The position numbers were made by a program, and so were the translations under genes. This document shows positions 27,490 through 37,131 of a stretch of 64,000 nt of DNA, in pieces. The notes below the pieces were generated by a model. It did not search any database and was not told the origin of the DNA. It saw only the letters and a program-made list of their open reading frames with translations. Within the stretch, counting starts at the first letter, position 1. Every line of letters begins with the position of its first letter. Source of the DNA: Paraburkholderia sp. BL10I2N1 (GTDB taxonomy: Bacteria > Pseudomonadota > Gammaproteobacteria > Burkholderiales > Burkholderiaceae); contig NZ_SNWA01000002.1 of assembly GCF_004361815.1 (NCBI RefSeq), positions 1,116,001 through 1,180,000 on the forward strand. The letters are read 5' to 3'.

Positions 27490-28155
27490 TCAGGTGCACG
27501 ACTCTGTCGCGCTTGTACGATGCTCGTCGTGGCGTTTTTCTTCCCGCTGTCGCCACAGTACACAAGAAACGAATTCGGCTAGCACAGATTGACTCGCCTG
27601 GTCGGTCACAGTCCGGCAATTGCACATTCTGAAGAACTGCATGCCATTGCACAGACTCACCAGGCCGAGCGCGAGCGCGTCCGCTTGCAGGGGCAACGCG
27701 CTGTCGCTATCCTCCAGGAGCGTTCGTATGTAGGCACTGACCTGTAAGAGCCTGTCGCGCCGGAGCGCATGAACACGCTCCCGAAACGCGCTGTCACGGC
27801 GCGCAAGGAGTTGGGTCTCGACCCAAAGCGGGAAGCAATCGCTTTCACGGTAGTCGCGGCTGTAGAACGCGATCGCGCGCGCCTTCGTTTCTTCCGGCGT
27901 GCCGCCCTCTTCGATGATGGCCTGCAGATTCGCTCGTGCCTCATCGGCATCGCGCCGCAACAGTTCCATCAGCAGTTCCTGTTTGTCGCGGAAATTGGAA
28001 TAGAACGCGCCGCGCGTATAACCCGCCGCCTCAACGATGGCTTCCACGCTTGTAGCGGCGAAACCCTTCTCAAGAAAAATGGTTCGTGCGGCGTCAAACA
28101 GGCGCTTCCGCGTCTGCTCTTTTCTGCGCGCGTGGGTCAGGCGTTCGGGCTTCAT
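27490..28155 (-). CDS. TetR-family transcriptional regulator
   Basis: A 221-residue protein. The N-terminal HTH (residues about 8-58) reads ARRKEQTRKRLFDAARTIF, then AATSVEAIVEAAGYTRGAFYSNFRDKQ in overlapping parts, the AcrR-type pattern. The ligand domain is of the TetR_C family (FPLWVETQLLA). Upstream is an AT-rich stretch around 28270-28310 containing TGATCA that could hold its promoter and operator. No obvious divergent target survives: the next gene is a broken chemoreceptor. Confidence 0.87.
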   Translation of the reverse strand: MKPERLTHARRKEQTRKRLFDAARTIFLEKGFAATSVEAIVEAAGYTRGAFYSNFRDKQELLMELLRRDADEARANLQAIIEEGGTPEETKARAIAFYSRDYRESDCFPLWVETQLLARRDSAFRERVHALRRDRLLQVSAYIRTLLEDSDSALPLQADALALGLVSLCNGMQFFRMCNCRTVTDQASQSVLAEFVSCVLWRQREEKRHDEHRTSATESCT

Positions 28156-28432
28156 CGCGTAGCTTACTGGTGACGTCGCCGTCTGCGTTCGCCGAAGCGA
28201 AGGTGAGCCTGTCAGATGGCGGGTTTCTCAACAAGTCCGTCGACACCCGATCAGGCTGCCCAACGGTTTTACGATATTAGACTCATATCTGATCATATAG
28301 TCAACATTAAAAATGAGGGCGGGAATGCGAGACGAATCGATGCAGCACGTCGCGCGCCTCCGTCAAACACGACGCCAACGCGCAACGCGCAATGGCAATC
28401 GTCGGCATCGGTCCGCTCACTGCGTTGAGCGC

Positions 28433-30056
28433 TCAAAAGGTCGACCACTCATTGATATCCGGATCAACCGTACTCGTGAGGGCAAGTACGCCAGGCTTTC
28501 CTCCGGACGACTTCGCCGGACGACGCTCCCGCGCATTTGCGCGGGACGGATGCGTCTCCGTCTGCCTGGACGTGAAGACCGCTACCGCGTGACCTAACTT
28601 AAGAGTGCGGTTACGCAAGCTTTCGGCGGTGGCAGCCGACTGCTCGACCAGAGTCGCATTCTGTTGCGTTGTCTCATCGAGTTGAGCCACGGCGACATTG
28701 ACCTGACTGATTCCCTCTGATTGTTCCTGTGTGGCCGAACTGATTTCAGCGATCAGGGAAGTAGTGCTGGATACCTGGGCGACGATGTTGCTCATCGCTT
28801 CGCCCGCCTTGTTAACGAGCTCGCTACCTGTCTCGATGTTTTCAACGCTCTCGCCAATCAGGTTTTTGATTTCCTTGGCCGCAGTGGCGCTGCGCTGTGC
28901 AAGAGCCCGCACTTCGCTGGCGACCACCGCAAAGCCGCGACCCAGCTCCCCGGCACGGGCGGCTTCGACCGCTGCGTTGAGCGCAAGGATGTTGGTCTGG
29001 AAGGCAATCCCGTCGATCACGCCGATGATTTCACTGATTTTTTTACTCGACGTCGTGATCGTTGCCATCGTCTCGACCACCCGCCCCACTATCTCACCGC
29101 CTTTAACTGCAGCATCACTGGCCGAGCCGGCGAGTTGACTCACGTGCTGGGCAGTGTCAGCATTATTTCTGACGGTTGCAGTCATTTCCTCCATTGACGC
29201 CGCTGTCTGCTCCAGACTCGCTGCTGCTTCCTCGCTGCGGGAGCTGAGATCGTTATTCGCTTGCGCAATTTCATCGCTAGTGATCTGCAGCCCCGATATC
29301 TGCTCGCTGACATCGTCCACCAATGAACGCAGATTCAGGCCCGACTGATTCACGGCGCGCAACATCATACCGATCTCGTCTACGCGATTCAGGAATACGT
29401 TGTCGCCTGGCTGGCCAGCAGCGACACTGAGAGCCTGTTTGAGGACACGTTCAAGCGGACGCGAGACCTGAGCTTCAATCCAGCGCGTGGCCATCAGTGA
29501 AATCACCGCGGCTATTAATGCAAAAGCACCCAGCATTTCGCCACGTAGACCCAACACGCAAGCGCCCAATGTGCCAAGCGGCGCGAAGGTCAGGACGCCG
29601 CTACGGATACGCCAGCGTACCGGCATGGTCTGCAACAGCGACATCCAGCCCAATAGTCCCGTGCGCACGATCAGGCCGTGATGGAACTTTCGGCTTCCCG
29701 CTCGGCTTGGTACGAACCGACATATAGCCGGTGAGCGCACCGTTTCGCATGACCGGTGTGGCATTAGCGCGTACCCAATAGTGGTCGCCGTTCTTACGTC
29801 GATTCTTAACCAGCGCCGTCCACGACAGACCGGCCCGCAGGGTCGCCCACATGTCAGCAAATGCCTGCGTCGGCATATCAGGATGGCGAACGAGATTGTG
29901 TGGTTCCCCGATGATTTCGTCGCTATCGAATCCGCTCACCTGGATGAACGCTGCGTTTGCGTAGGTGATGTGACTCTGCACGTCAGTGACAGACATCAGG
30001 GTGGCATTGTCTGCGAATTCGTATTCGCGCTGGGTAACGGGCACGTTGTTACGCAT
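28433..30056 (-). pseudogene. Aer-like PAS chemoreceptor with internal deletion/frameshift
   Basis: From ATG 30056, a PAS domain (ADNATLMSVTDVQSHITYANAAF, shown here as overlapping parts, and [13 protein letters not shown]) is followed by SVRTKPSG. Then the frame runs to a stop at 29601. The rest of the receptor is in another frame from about 29690: [10 protein letters not shown], two membrane segments, a HAMP-like linker and the signalling hairpin ([32 protein letters not shown]) down to 28433. About 20 residues seem to be missing at the junction. The tail ends NEWSTF, which fits the xWxxF tether motif for CheR/CheB. The receptor would have been an aerotaxis or energy sensor; it is probably non-functional. 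Confidence 0.75.
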
Positions 30057-30593
30057 GGCGGTATCTCTCACGGAAACGGCTACATTGCGGGCAATCGCCT
30101 TATCAGTCGCGCGAGGCGCAGGAAGAGGACAGCGCAAGCCCCAGCAGAATACATGATAAAAACGTCATGACTGACATTACTTACGGCATTGGGCTGTAAA
30201 ACTTGAGAGACGCCAAAATGACGGAAATCTATATGTGATCAGGCAGAGGATTTTTAGCGAAGCGGATGCGGGGACCGGGACGATCGCAGGTACGGCACGA
30301 AATCCGGATCCGCTTCGCCAAGAATCCTTTGAGTGGAACCACTTCGCTGGCGTCAGCAGCTATGGGTATTGAATCAGGGTGCTGACCGCGATGTTGCAGA
30401 CGACGGTGCTGGCGGCGTCGTGGACGAGGTCCCGCTGCTGTGTGTGAAGGTTGCGAGGACGCTGGTGCGATCGTGATGGGCGGCGCCGTGTGGGCGACGG
30501 CGCCGCGATGGCCGGGGCGCGGCCAAAGCGCTGCGCAGCCGGGCGACAGCACGAGTGGTCTGCCATCTCAGGCAAAGACGTCCGATTGCGGCG
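30057..30593. other. Intergenic stretch with a long inverted repeat
   Basis: About 540 bases. No convincing gene is present. The only structured element I see is the 24-base inverted repeat at 30248-30327 (listed separately). Confidence 0.4.
30248..30327. repeat. 24-bp imperfect inverted repeat
   Basis: The left arm, 30248-30271, begins GGATTTTTAGCGAAGCGGAT. The right arm, 30304-30327, read on the other strand begins GGATTCTTGGCGAAGCGGAT. 21 of 24 bases match, with 32 bases between. It could be a mobile-element end pair (MITE-like) or a strong RNA hairpin; no T-tract follows. Confidence 0.6.
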
Positions 30594-31457
30594 TCAGGCG
30601 GCCTCGACTGCGCTGGTCGACCGCACCAGGCTGATTTCGCCCAGGTTCACGCTTTCGCCCAGCTCGCATTCGCGCGATGCGTTGCCGAATGGATGGCGAA
30701 TCTCGACGCGGTAGATACCGCTACCCTTCGCGAGGCCCCCGAACCGGAAATCGCCGAACGCGTCTGAAGCCGTTTCTGCGACCTTCTGATCACCCGAATA
30801 CAGGACAGCCGCGGCACCAGCAACGCATTCGACGATGCCGCCCACCGGGGCACTGACGCTTCCACCTACGAAGCAGTCTTCCCAGCGCTCGAGCCCGCCG
30901 TACCACACGCGAGGCTTCGTGCCCAGATTGGGCCGCAAGACCTTGAGCCCTTCGCGCCGGGCCTTTTCCACCATCGCTGCGTCATCCAGCTTGACGGTCT
31001 CGAAGACGCCAGTGGGGCAAGCCTGTTCGCATCGGAGATGCTGCCAACCCTGGTCGAGCAGATGGGCATCGAAGATCCAGGTCTGCGGCACTTGCAGTTC
31101 CTCGTTCCACACTATCGCCTTGTACGGGCAGGACTTCACGATGTCCTTCCGGCCTCGGGCCTTGTCCGGATCGATGATGACGATTCCGTCCGCGCGTTTG
31201 CGGATGGCGTCGCCGCCCACGCGCATACATGGCGCTTCGTCGCAGTGATTGCACATCACCGGCAAGTATGTCGTTTCGACCATGTGGGAATGGCCCTGCA
31301 CGCGGCGCAAGATGCGAATGGGGCTTTCGGCACTGGCCGCGGCAGGCGCGGAGTAACCGGGGAAATCATTGCCAACGTGCTCATCCCGCGCGGCGATGAC
31401 GCAGTTCTGGCAGTTCTCGCATTGCCCGACCTTGATAACCAGATTCCACTTGCTCAT
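30594..31457 (-). CDS. Molybdoenzyme iron-sulfur subunit, pyrogallol transhydroxylase small-subunit type
   Basis: A 287-residue protein with GGAG 6 nt before ATG 31457. It carries four-cysteine ferredoxin blocks (CENCQNC, CNHCDEAPC, CPYKAIVW, CEQACPTGVF) for about three 4Fe-4S clusters. From about residue 200 it has a beta-sandwich (GGIVECVAGAAAVLYSGDQK, FGDFRFGGL), like the Ig-like tail of the Pelobacter transhydroxylase small subunit. In DMSO-reductase-family enzymes this subunit passes electrons; in the transhydroxylase there is no net redox change. It follows the large subunit after 10 bases. Confidence 0.83.
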   Translation of the reverse strand: MSKWNLVIKVGQCENCQNCVIAARDEHVGNDFPGYSAPAAASAESPIRILRRVQGHSHMVETTYLPVMCNHCDEAPCMRVGGDAIRKRADGIVIIDPDKARGRKDIVKSCPYKAIVWNEELQVPQTWIFDAHLLDQGWQHLRCEQACPTGVFETVKLDDAAMVEKARREGLKVLRPNLGTKPRVWYGGLERWEDCFVGGSVSAPVGGIVECVAGAAAVLYSGDQKVAETASDAFGDFRFGGLAKGSGIYRVEIRHPFGNASRECELGESVNLGEISLVRSTSAVEAA

Positions 31458-31467
31458 GGTGTGCTCC

Positions 31468-34446
31468 TCACGCTGCGCGACCGAGCATGAACGCGTCGGC
31501 GCCTTTCCACTTTTCAACCTGCACGAGGCATGAATTAGGGCTCATGCTGCTCGTGCCCGCCGTTTGGGGCCGGTCGGGCGTCAGCATGTTCATGCAACCG
31601 CCGATTTCGACGCGCTCGCCGTCTACTTCGATCAGCTGGAATTCCGCGCTCGCCTCGTATGACTTGACCACACCGGCAGTCACCAGAGGCGATACGTCTG
31701 CCGCACAGATGACGGCGCCCCGATCGTTGTAGACCTTGACGAGATCGCGATGCGCAATGCCCCGGCCCGTCGCGTCGGCCGGACCAAGACGCAGCAGCCA
31801 GAAGCGGTGCCCGCCAATCAGCGCGCGATGATCTTCAACACTGTTGACCGACGAGTTCTTGCCGTCACAATGGGTATGGAAACTGTAACGGCTGTGAGTA
31901 GCGATCAGTTGCAGCGGATAGCGCTTGGCCAGTTCGGAGCGCAATCCCTCCCAGGACGGGATGTATCGGTTCAGCGGCGGTCGCTCCGGGTTGTCCGCGG
32001 TATGCCGCTTGAGCAATTCGGGCACGAACTCGAGCTTGCCGCTGGGCGTCTGCAGGCCCATGCCGAACTTTTCGGCGTACTGCGACGGCAGCGGATGCGG
32101 TTCCTGCAGATCCTTGCGCCGGCCTTCCGCGAACCAACGCATGTCCACTGGATGGCGCAATTCCGGCTTCTCGGGTGGCACGACGAAATAGCCTTTGCGG
32201 CAGAACTCGCGCCACGAAATGCGATCCGGCAGATCGGACGAGTCGAATACCCGCTTGACCCAGTCGAGTTCACCGCACCCCTCGGTGAACACGCCGCCCA
32301 GACCGAGCCGGCTCAGAATGGCGGTGAAGATGTCGTAGTCGGAGCGGGACTCGCCCAGAGGCTCGATGCATTTGTGCTGCAGCGTCATCATGCGATGATT
32401 GACCGTGCTATAGCCATGATGCGCGTAGCCGCCAGAATTTGACCATTCGCCGATGTCCCATCGCTCCAGCGACGTGCACGCGGGCAGAATGATGTCGGCG
32501 AACTGCGCCTCACCCTCCATCCAGATCGACTGGTTGACCACGAACTCGATGCTCGCGTGCCGGTAGGCGTCGGCCCAGCGCCCGGATTTCGTGACGGTGC
32601 TGAAAGCAGACCCGCCATAGCGATAGATCATGTGGATCGGCGAATAGCCCGGCATCGGATAGCTGAACGGCGCGAACTGGGCTTCCTGAGACATGCCGTC
32701 CCAGAGATAGCCCGTCGCATGGCCGTTGATGATGGCATCGGGTAGCTGCTGCCGCGGGACCATCTGCTTGACCGGATTCATGGTCAGGATGTGCGGCATG
32801 CGCTGATAGTTGTTCACCGCATTCGCGGTCCACGCAAGGTCGCCCGACATGCCGCCGTCCGCGTAGCCCGGAAAGTAGAAATGCAGGTCGTGCGGAACAC
32901 CGATCTCGAGACAGCCGAAATTCACGCCCGGCTTGCCCCAGCCCTGCATCGCCATCATCATGATCATGCAGCGCGCCCATTGCGCTCCGGTCGCACCGCG
33001 TCCCGCCCCGCCGAATCCCGCGCCGGTCATCCCGACGGCAAGATAGACCTTCTTCTTTCCCCACAGGCGCGCGAGGGCACGAACGTCTTTGGCGGGCACG
33101 CCAGTTTCGCTCTCCTGCCACTCTGGAGTCTTGGGAACACCGTCGGTTTCGCCCACAAGATAGGCCCGCCACTCGTCGAACCCGGTCGTCCGGCTGGCGA
33201 CGTAATCCCTGTCGTACAGACCCTCCATGACCCACACATGCATGATGGCGGTGGCCAGAGCTGCATCAGTCTGCGGTCGTATCGGAACCCAGCGGCCGCC
33301 CAGCAACTGGGCGGTGGGGTTGCAGTGCGGGTCGATATGAACGAACTCAATGCCGAGTTCCTTTGCCCACAGTCGCCGAGGCGTCCCCTCGAATCCCGCG
33401 TAGGCGCCGTTGGTGCTTTCCGGGTCGCAGGACCAGAAAACGATCATTTCGGCTTCCTTGAGGCAATCCTCGATACCGCCATAGCCCGACGGCACGCCAA
33501 CGCGCATCGAGTTGCCGAAGTGATGCATGGCGCCCCAGTACCATCCTTCCCAGCTGTCTGGATTGGCAGCCACCCGCGTGAACCCGATCAGGTTGGCAAA
33601 GCGCGTCAGCGCGCTGAGGTAGTAGCCGACATTGCCCCACTGGTGGTGGGAGGACATGGGGAATGTGATGGAACCGGGACCGTGAACGCGCTTTTGCCGG
33701 TTGATTTCTCTTGCGACAATTTCCAGCGCCTCGTCCCAACTGATCGGCACATAGCCGGACTTGCCGCGGTTCTGCGGATTGCGTTCACCCTCAGGATCGA
33801 AATCGACCCGCTTCATCGGATGGAGAATGCGCTTGTCGGAGTAGACGAGCGACTTGATCGCAAGCGCGTGGGGCGCGACCAGCCCGCGCCGTGGCGGGCT
33901 GAACCGGCGTCCGCGCGCCTCGATCTCCCAGCTCGGAGCATCTGTGCTGTCCAGATCGATAGGCGTCACCCGAACGATGCGTCCATCCTTCACGTACACG
34001 AACAGAGGGCCGCCATTCGTGCAGGTGGTAAAGCGACGCGTGCCGTCGCGCATCGGCGTGCCCATCGGCAGGCCGACGGTTTGCATCATGCTCAGCGTTT
34101 GCATGAGCCAGACCAACAGGTCATCCTCGCCTTCCGTGACCACCTTGAAATTCTTCGCCGCATGAATGATCTCGGCCTGATCCGGACTCGGAGAAAGGAA
34201 TTTCAGGGCAGTGGCGACATCCTTGAAGAGCATGCACACGTCGGGCTGCGGATGCGTGCCGGCACGCGAGCGAATGCGCCCGTTCCTGAACTCAATGACG
34301 CGACCGAGGCTTCGATCCATCAACCCGATCCAGGCCACCAGGTCGCGCTCCTTGAGGCGCTCACGATAGTCGGGGAAGCGGCGTGCCGTCAGGTCGAGCA
34401 CCTTGGGCAACGCAAACAGAATGGATTTGAGGACTTGTCGTTTCAT
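31468..34446 (-). CDS. Molybdopterin enzyme large subunit, pyrogallol-phloroglucinol transhydroxylase-like, with SCP2-like N-terminal extension
   Basis: A 992-residue protein; ATG 34446 has GGTGG upstream. Residues 1-125 resemble a small SCP2-type domain (GRVIEFRNGRIRSRAG, FKVVTEGEDDLLVWLM) not found in the Pelobacter enzyme. From about 137 (CTNGGPLFVYVKDGRIVRVT) it matches the transhydroxylase large subunit. There is no N-terminal 4Fe-4S cysteine set. H267 and D297/S298 (NPDSWEGW) keep the 30-residue spacing of H144 and D174/S175 in the Pelobacter structure, as I recall it; there Ser is the Mo ligand and Asp/His act on the phenol. LVQVEKWKG closes the MGD-binding domain. No Tat signal is seen, so it should be cytoplasmic. 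Expected role: hydroxyl transfer between phenols, feeding the adjacent ring-cleavage genes. Confidence 0.82.
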   Translation of the reverse strand: MKRQVLKSILFALPKVLDLTARRFPDYRERLKERDLVAWIGLMDRSLGRVIEFRNGRIRSRAGTHPQPDVCMLFKDVATALKFLSPSPDQAEIIHAAKNFKVVTEGEDDLLVWLMQTLSMMQTVGLPMGTPMRDGTRRFTTCTNGGPLFVYVKDGRIVRVTPIDLDSTDAPSWEIEARGRRFSPPRRGLVAPHALAIKSLVYSDKRILHPMKRVDFDPEGERNPQNRGKSGYVPISWDEALEIVAREINRQKRVHGPGSITFPMSSHHQWGNVGYYLSALTRFANLIGFTRVAANPDSWEGWYWGAMHHFGNSMRVGVPSGYGGIEDCLKEAEMIVFWSCDPESTNGAYAGFEGTPRRLWAKELGIEFVHIDPHCNPTAQLLGGRWVPIRPQTDAALATAIMHVWVMEGLYDRDYVASRTTGFDEWRAYLVGETDGVPKTPEWQESETGVPAKDVRALARLWGKKKVYLAVGMTGAGFGGAGRGATGAQWARCMIMMMAMQGWGKPGVNFGCLEIGVPHDLHFYFPGYADGGMSGDLAWTANAVNNYQRMPHILTMNPVKQMVPRQQLPDAIINGHATGYLWDGMSQEAQFAPFSYPMPGYSPIHMIYRYGGSAFSTVTKSGRWADAYRHASIEFVVNQSIWMEGEAQFADIILPACTSLERWDIGEWSNSGGYAHHGYSTVNHRMMTLQHKCIEPLGESRSDYDIFTAILSRLGLGGVFTEGCGELDWVKRVFDSSDLPDRISWREFCRKGYFVVPPEKPELRHPVDMRWFAEGRRKDLQEPHPLPSQYAEKFGMGLQTPSGKLEFVPELLKRHTADNPERPPLNRYIPSWEGLRSELAKRYPLQLIATHSRYSFHTHCDGKNSSVNSVEDHRALIGGHRFWLLRLGPADATGRGIAHRDLVKVYNDRGAVICAADVSPLVTAGVVKSYEASAEFQLIEVDGERVEIGGCMNMLTPDRPQTAGTSSMSPNSCLVQVEKWKGADAFMLGRAA

Positions 34447-34839
34447 CGTTCCACCTGAAATGAAACATTGCTGCAAAGAGATGGCATCAAAGTATGGTTG
34501 ACCGTTGGTCCCGCACGGTTGAACGGACCGGTGCAACTCGCGGTTATGTCGGAGCGTGGGTGATCAGCGTGGCTCGAAAGAACGCCTTCGACCTCTTTGT
34601 TGTGCATTGAAACCTCTCGTTTGGTTGAACGTCTGCCGCCATGGTCAGGTACCGGAGAACGCTGGCCGTACTACCTAGAAGGTGTAGGCGACGTTCACGA
34701 AGACGTTAATCGGATTGATCCGGAGCGTCGATCGGGAAACGATGCGCGTTCCATTTGCCGTCGTGCCGTCCAGGGTAAGGTGAGTCTTCAACGGAACGTA
34801 GCCGACAGCGGTTCCGACAGACCAGTGTTTTGTAAGCGC

Positions 34840-34847
34840 GTAATTTG
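34840..34847. repeat. Target-site duplication, left copy
   Basis: GTAATTTG, identical to 36262-36269. The last G may belong to the element end, so the duplication is 7 or 8 bases. Confidence 0.8.
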
Positions 34848-36261
34848 GCCTATTTCAAATTCCGAGTGGCTGGTTTGGCGGGTCAAGTACGGGCGTCAGC
34901 CCGGCGAAGCGAATACTTGACGCGCGTTGAAGAAGTAAGCTGGGACAGGGCTGGTTGCGGCAGAATGCGGCAACCAGCCCTGCAAGACAACGTGAACCGA
35001 TGAACCAGACCCAACTGTTTGAAGCCGCCTTGGGAATCAAGGCCCCGTGGTACGTGCAAGGCGTCGATTTCGATGCCGCGCGGCGTGAACTGACCATTGC
35101 CGTGGACTTTGTCGCGGGTACGCGCTTTCCCTATCCCGGCGTCGCGGGCGAGCATCCGGCTCACGACACCCAGATCAAGCGGCTGCGCCACCTCAACTTC
35201 TTTCAGCACGAGTGCTATCTGGAGGTTCGGGTGCCGCGGGTGCGTCTGCCGGACGGCTCGGTGCGCCTGGTCGAACCCGACTGGATAGGCAAGCTGGACG
35301 GCTTCACGCTGCTGTTTGAAGCGCTCGTGCTGACGCTGTGCCGGGAGATGACATTTGCCGCGGTGGCCCGCGTGGTGAACCTGTCGTGGCATCGGGTGAA
35401 GGCCATCTGTGACCGTTACGTGGACCTGGCCGTGGCCGCGACCGACCTGTCCGAAGTTACCGCGGTGGCCATTGACGAAACGTCGGCCCGACGTGGGCAG
35501 GACTATATCTCGCTGGTCGCCGACATGGACGCAAGGCGCGTGGTCTTCGTCACGCCAGGCAAGGATGCCGGCGTTGTCGAACGCTTTGCCCGGCACCTGG
35601 AGGAACATAATGCCACGCCTGCACAGATCGAATCGGTCAGCATCGACATGTCGGCTGCCTTCATCAAGGGCGTGGACGAACACCTGCCCGACGCGCGTGT
35701 GACCTTCGACAAGTTTCATGTCGTGGCGCATGCGTCCAAAGCGCTTGATGGTGTGCGCCGCGCGCAGCAGAAAACCGATCCCTCGCTGAAGGGCATGCGC
35801 TGGTCGCTGCTCAAGGATGCCGAGAAACTCGATCTCGCGCAACTGACCGATCTCGAGGCGCTGATCAGCCAGTACGCCACCAACCGCACGGCCCGAGCGT
35901 GGATGTACCGCGAGCAACTGCGCGAGATTCTCGATCGCAAACAGATCCACGTCGTCTCCAAAATGCTGCGCCGGTGGTGCGGCAACGTCATGCGTTCCAA
36001 GGTCGAGCCCATGAAGGACGTCGCGCGCATGATCCGTCGTCATTTCGACGGCATCATCGCGTGGGCGCAGACACGCCAGACCAATGGATTCATTGAGGCG
36101 ATCAACGGCCTGTTTCAGGCCGCCAAGCGCAAGGCACGGGGATACGCCAGCTTCAAGACCATGCGCACCGTGCTGTTTCTCATCGCGGGCAAACTCGACT
36201 TCTCAGCACTCAATCCGCATGCCTCGTGAGCCGCATTACCCACTGCGCTTTTAAAAGAGCC
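34848..36261 (+). mobile_element. ISL3-family insertion sequence (complete)
   Basis: The element is about 1,414 bp. The right end read inward begins GGCTCTTTTAAAAGCGCAGT. The left end reads GGCCTATTTCAAATTCCGAG if the shared G is counted, so the terminal repeats are imperfect. It is flanked by GTAATTTG at 34840-34847 and 36262-36269, an 8-base target duplication as expected for ISL3. It carries one transposase gene. Confidence 0.88.
35000..36229 (+). CDS. ISL3-family transposase
   Basis: A 409-residue transposase. ATG 35000 begins MNQTQLFEAALGIKAPWYV. An N-terminal DNA-binding part is followed by the ISL3 DDE domain, with conserved blocks VAIDETSARRGQDYISLVAD, VSIDMSAAFIKGV, ARVTFDKFHVVAHASKALD and NGFIEAINGLFQAAKRKARG. 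It looks intact and ends 32 bases before the right terminal repeat. Confidence 0.92.
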   Translation: MNQTQLFEAALGIKAPWYVQGVDFDAARRELTIAVDFVAGTRFPYPGVAGEHPAHDTQIKRLRHLNFFQHECYLEVRVPRVRLPDGSVRLVEPDWIGKLDGFTLLFEALVLTLCREMTFAAVARVVNLSWHRVKAICDRYVDLAVAATDLSEVTAVAIDETSARRGQDYISLVADMDARRVVFVTPGKDAGVVERFARHLEEHNATPAQIESVSIDMSAAFIKGVDEHLPDARVTFDKFHVVAHASKALDGVRRAQQKTDPSLKGMRWSLLKDAEKLDLAQLTDLEALISQYATNRTARAWMYREQLREILDRKQIHVVSKMLRRWCGNVMRSKVEPMKDVARMIRRHFDGIIAWAQTRQTNGFIEAINGLFQAAKRKARGYASFKTMRTVLFLIAGKLDFSALNPHAS

Positions 36262-36269
36262 GTAATTTG
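36262..36269. repeat. Target-site duplication, right copy
   Basis: GTAATTTG, identical to 34840-34847; it restores the OmpW frame (GANYALTK) when one copy and the element are removed. Confidence 0.8.
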
Positions 36270-36837
36270 CCCCGATCTCGAACACCGGATTCCAGGATGA
36301 ACTGAGTGACGCGTGCGCCGACCCGCCTGGGCCAAGGCTATCAGTGACGAACTGACTATTAGTCGTGCGAACCTGGGTGAACCACGTATAGTTCACGCCT
36401 AACCCGACGAAAGGACGGAATTTCGACTGGGCCGCAAACAGGTGATATCGAAGGACGATAGCGGGCGGTATCGGCCGCGTCGACCCGAGGGTGCCATATT
36501 TCGCGAGCGCGCCCTCACCAACCAGATTCACTGTCAGTGGGAGTCCAATGAGTGTGGCGATGCCGATGTTGTCGGTGACGTAGTACTCGGTGGTAATTCC
36601 CATCGTATCCGTGGACGTTGCGTGCGCCCCGGTACCGGGTAATTCCTTATTCACCGCAATACCACCAACGCTTTCCACGGTAAGCGGCGTTGCATTACCC
36701 TGTGGCGCGACGTGAAGCCACCCTGTCGCCAGGGTAAAGCTTCCAGCCGTCTGAGAATTTGCATTACCAGCAAGCGCAGCCGAGCAGATACAAACCGCCA
36801 TACCGGCAGAGCGAACCTTTCTCCTGTAATTCCTCAT

Positions 36838-37131
36838 GTGTCTTCTCCTGTCTCGTTGGCTGAATATTCTTTTATCGTGTACCCAGCTGCATCGATCCGC
36901 GCACTGGTCCGGATCGCTGGATCGGCCCTCATAGGTTCCGACCGCATCCCACCTTCGTTAGGCGATCTTCATACATAGGCATACTAAATGTAAAGCATGG
37001 ATACGATTTCTCTCACCATCCTTCAGTGCTTTCTATCTTCCGTACTGCAACGTGTCGTGAGACGAAAACGTCCGGTTACACGTCCCTTGCCTTTCGTACC
37101 GCTACCAGGTGTACCTCAATTGCTCAGCACG
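36838..37131. other. Intergenic stretch upstream of the OmpW gene
   Basis: Just under 300 bases holding the OmpW promoter region; no boxes could be assigned with confidence. Confidence 0.35.

Larger units (their letters stand above)
34675..36837 (-). pseudogene. OmpW-family outer-membrane protein, interrupted by an ISL3-family element
   Basis: The 5' part (36837 to about 36262) encodes a signal peptide (CSAALAGNANS) and OmpW strands (FTLATGWLHVAPQGN, FRPFVGLGVNYTWF, FEIGANY). The 3' part (about 34847 to 34675) continues in frame after removing the insertion: ALTKHWSVGTAVGYVPLK, then NPINVFVNVAYTF and stop. Joined, the protein is a normal OmpW of about 245 residues ending in the aromatic residue needed for membrane assembly. 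It probably helped uptake of hydrophobic substrates for the molybdoenzyme downstream. Confidence 0.87.

Noticed and set aside
28260..28320. TGATCA-centred AT-rich sequence as TetR operator
   Set aside because: The symmetry does not extend beyond six bases, so it is too weak to list as an operator.
30440..30767. Short plus-strand frames at 30440-30767
   Set aside because: They are partly antisense to the iron-sulfur subunit gene and of low-complexity composition.
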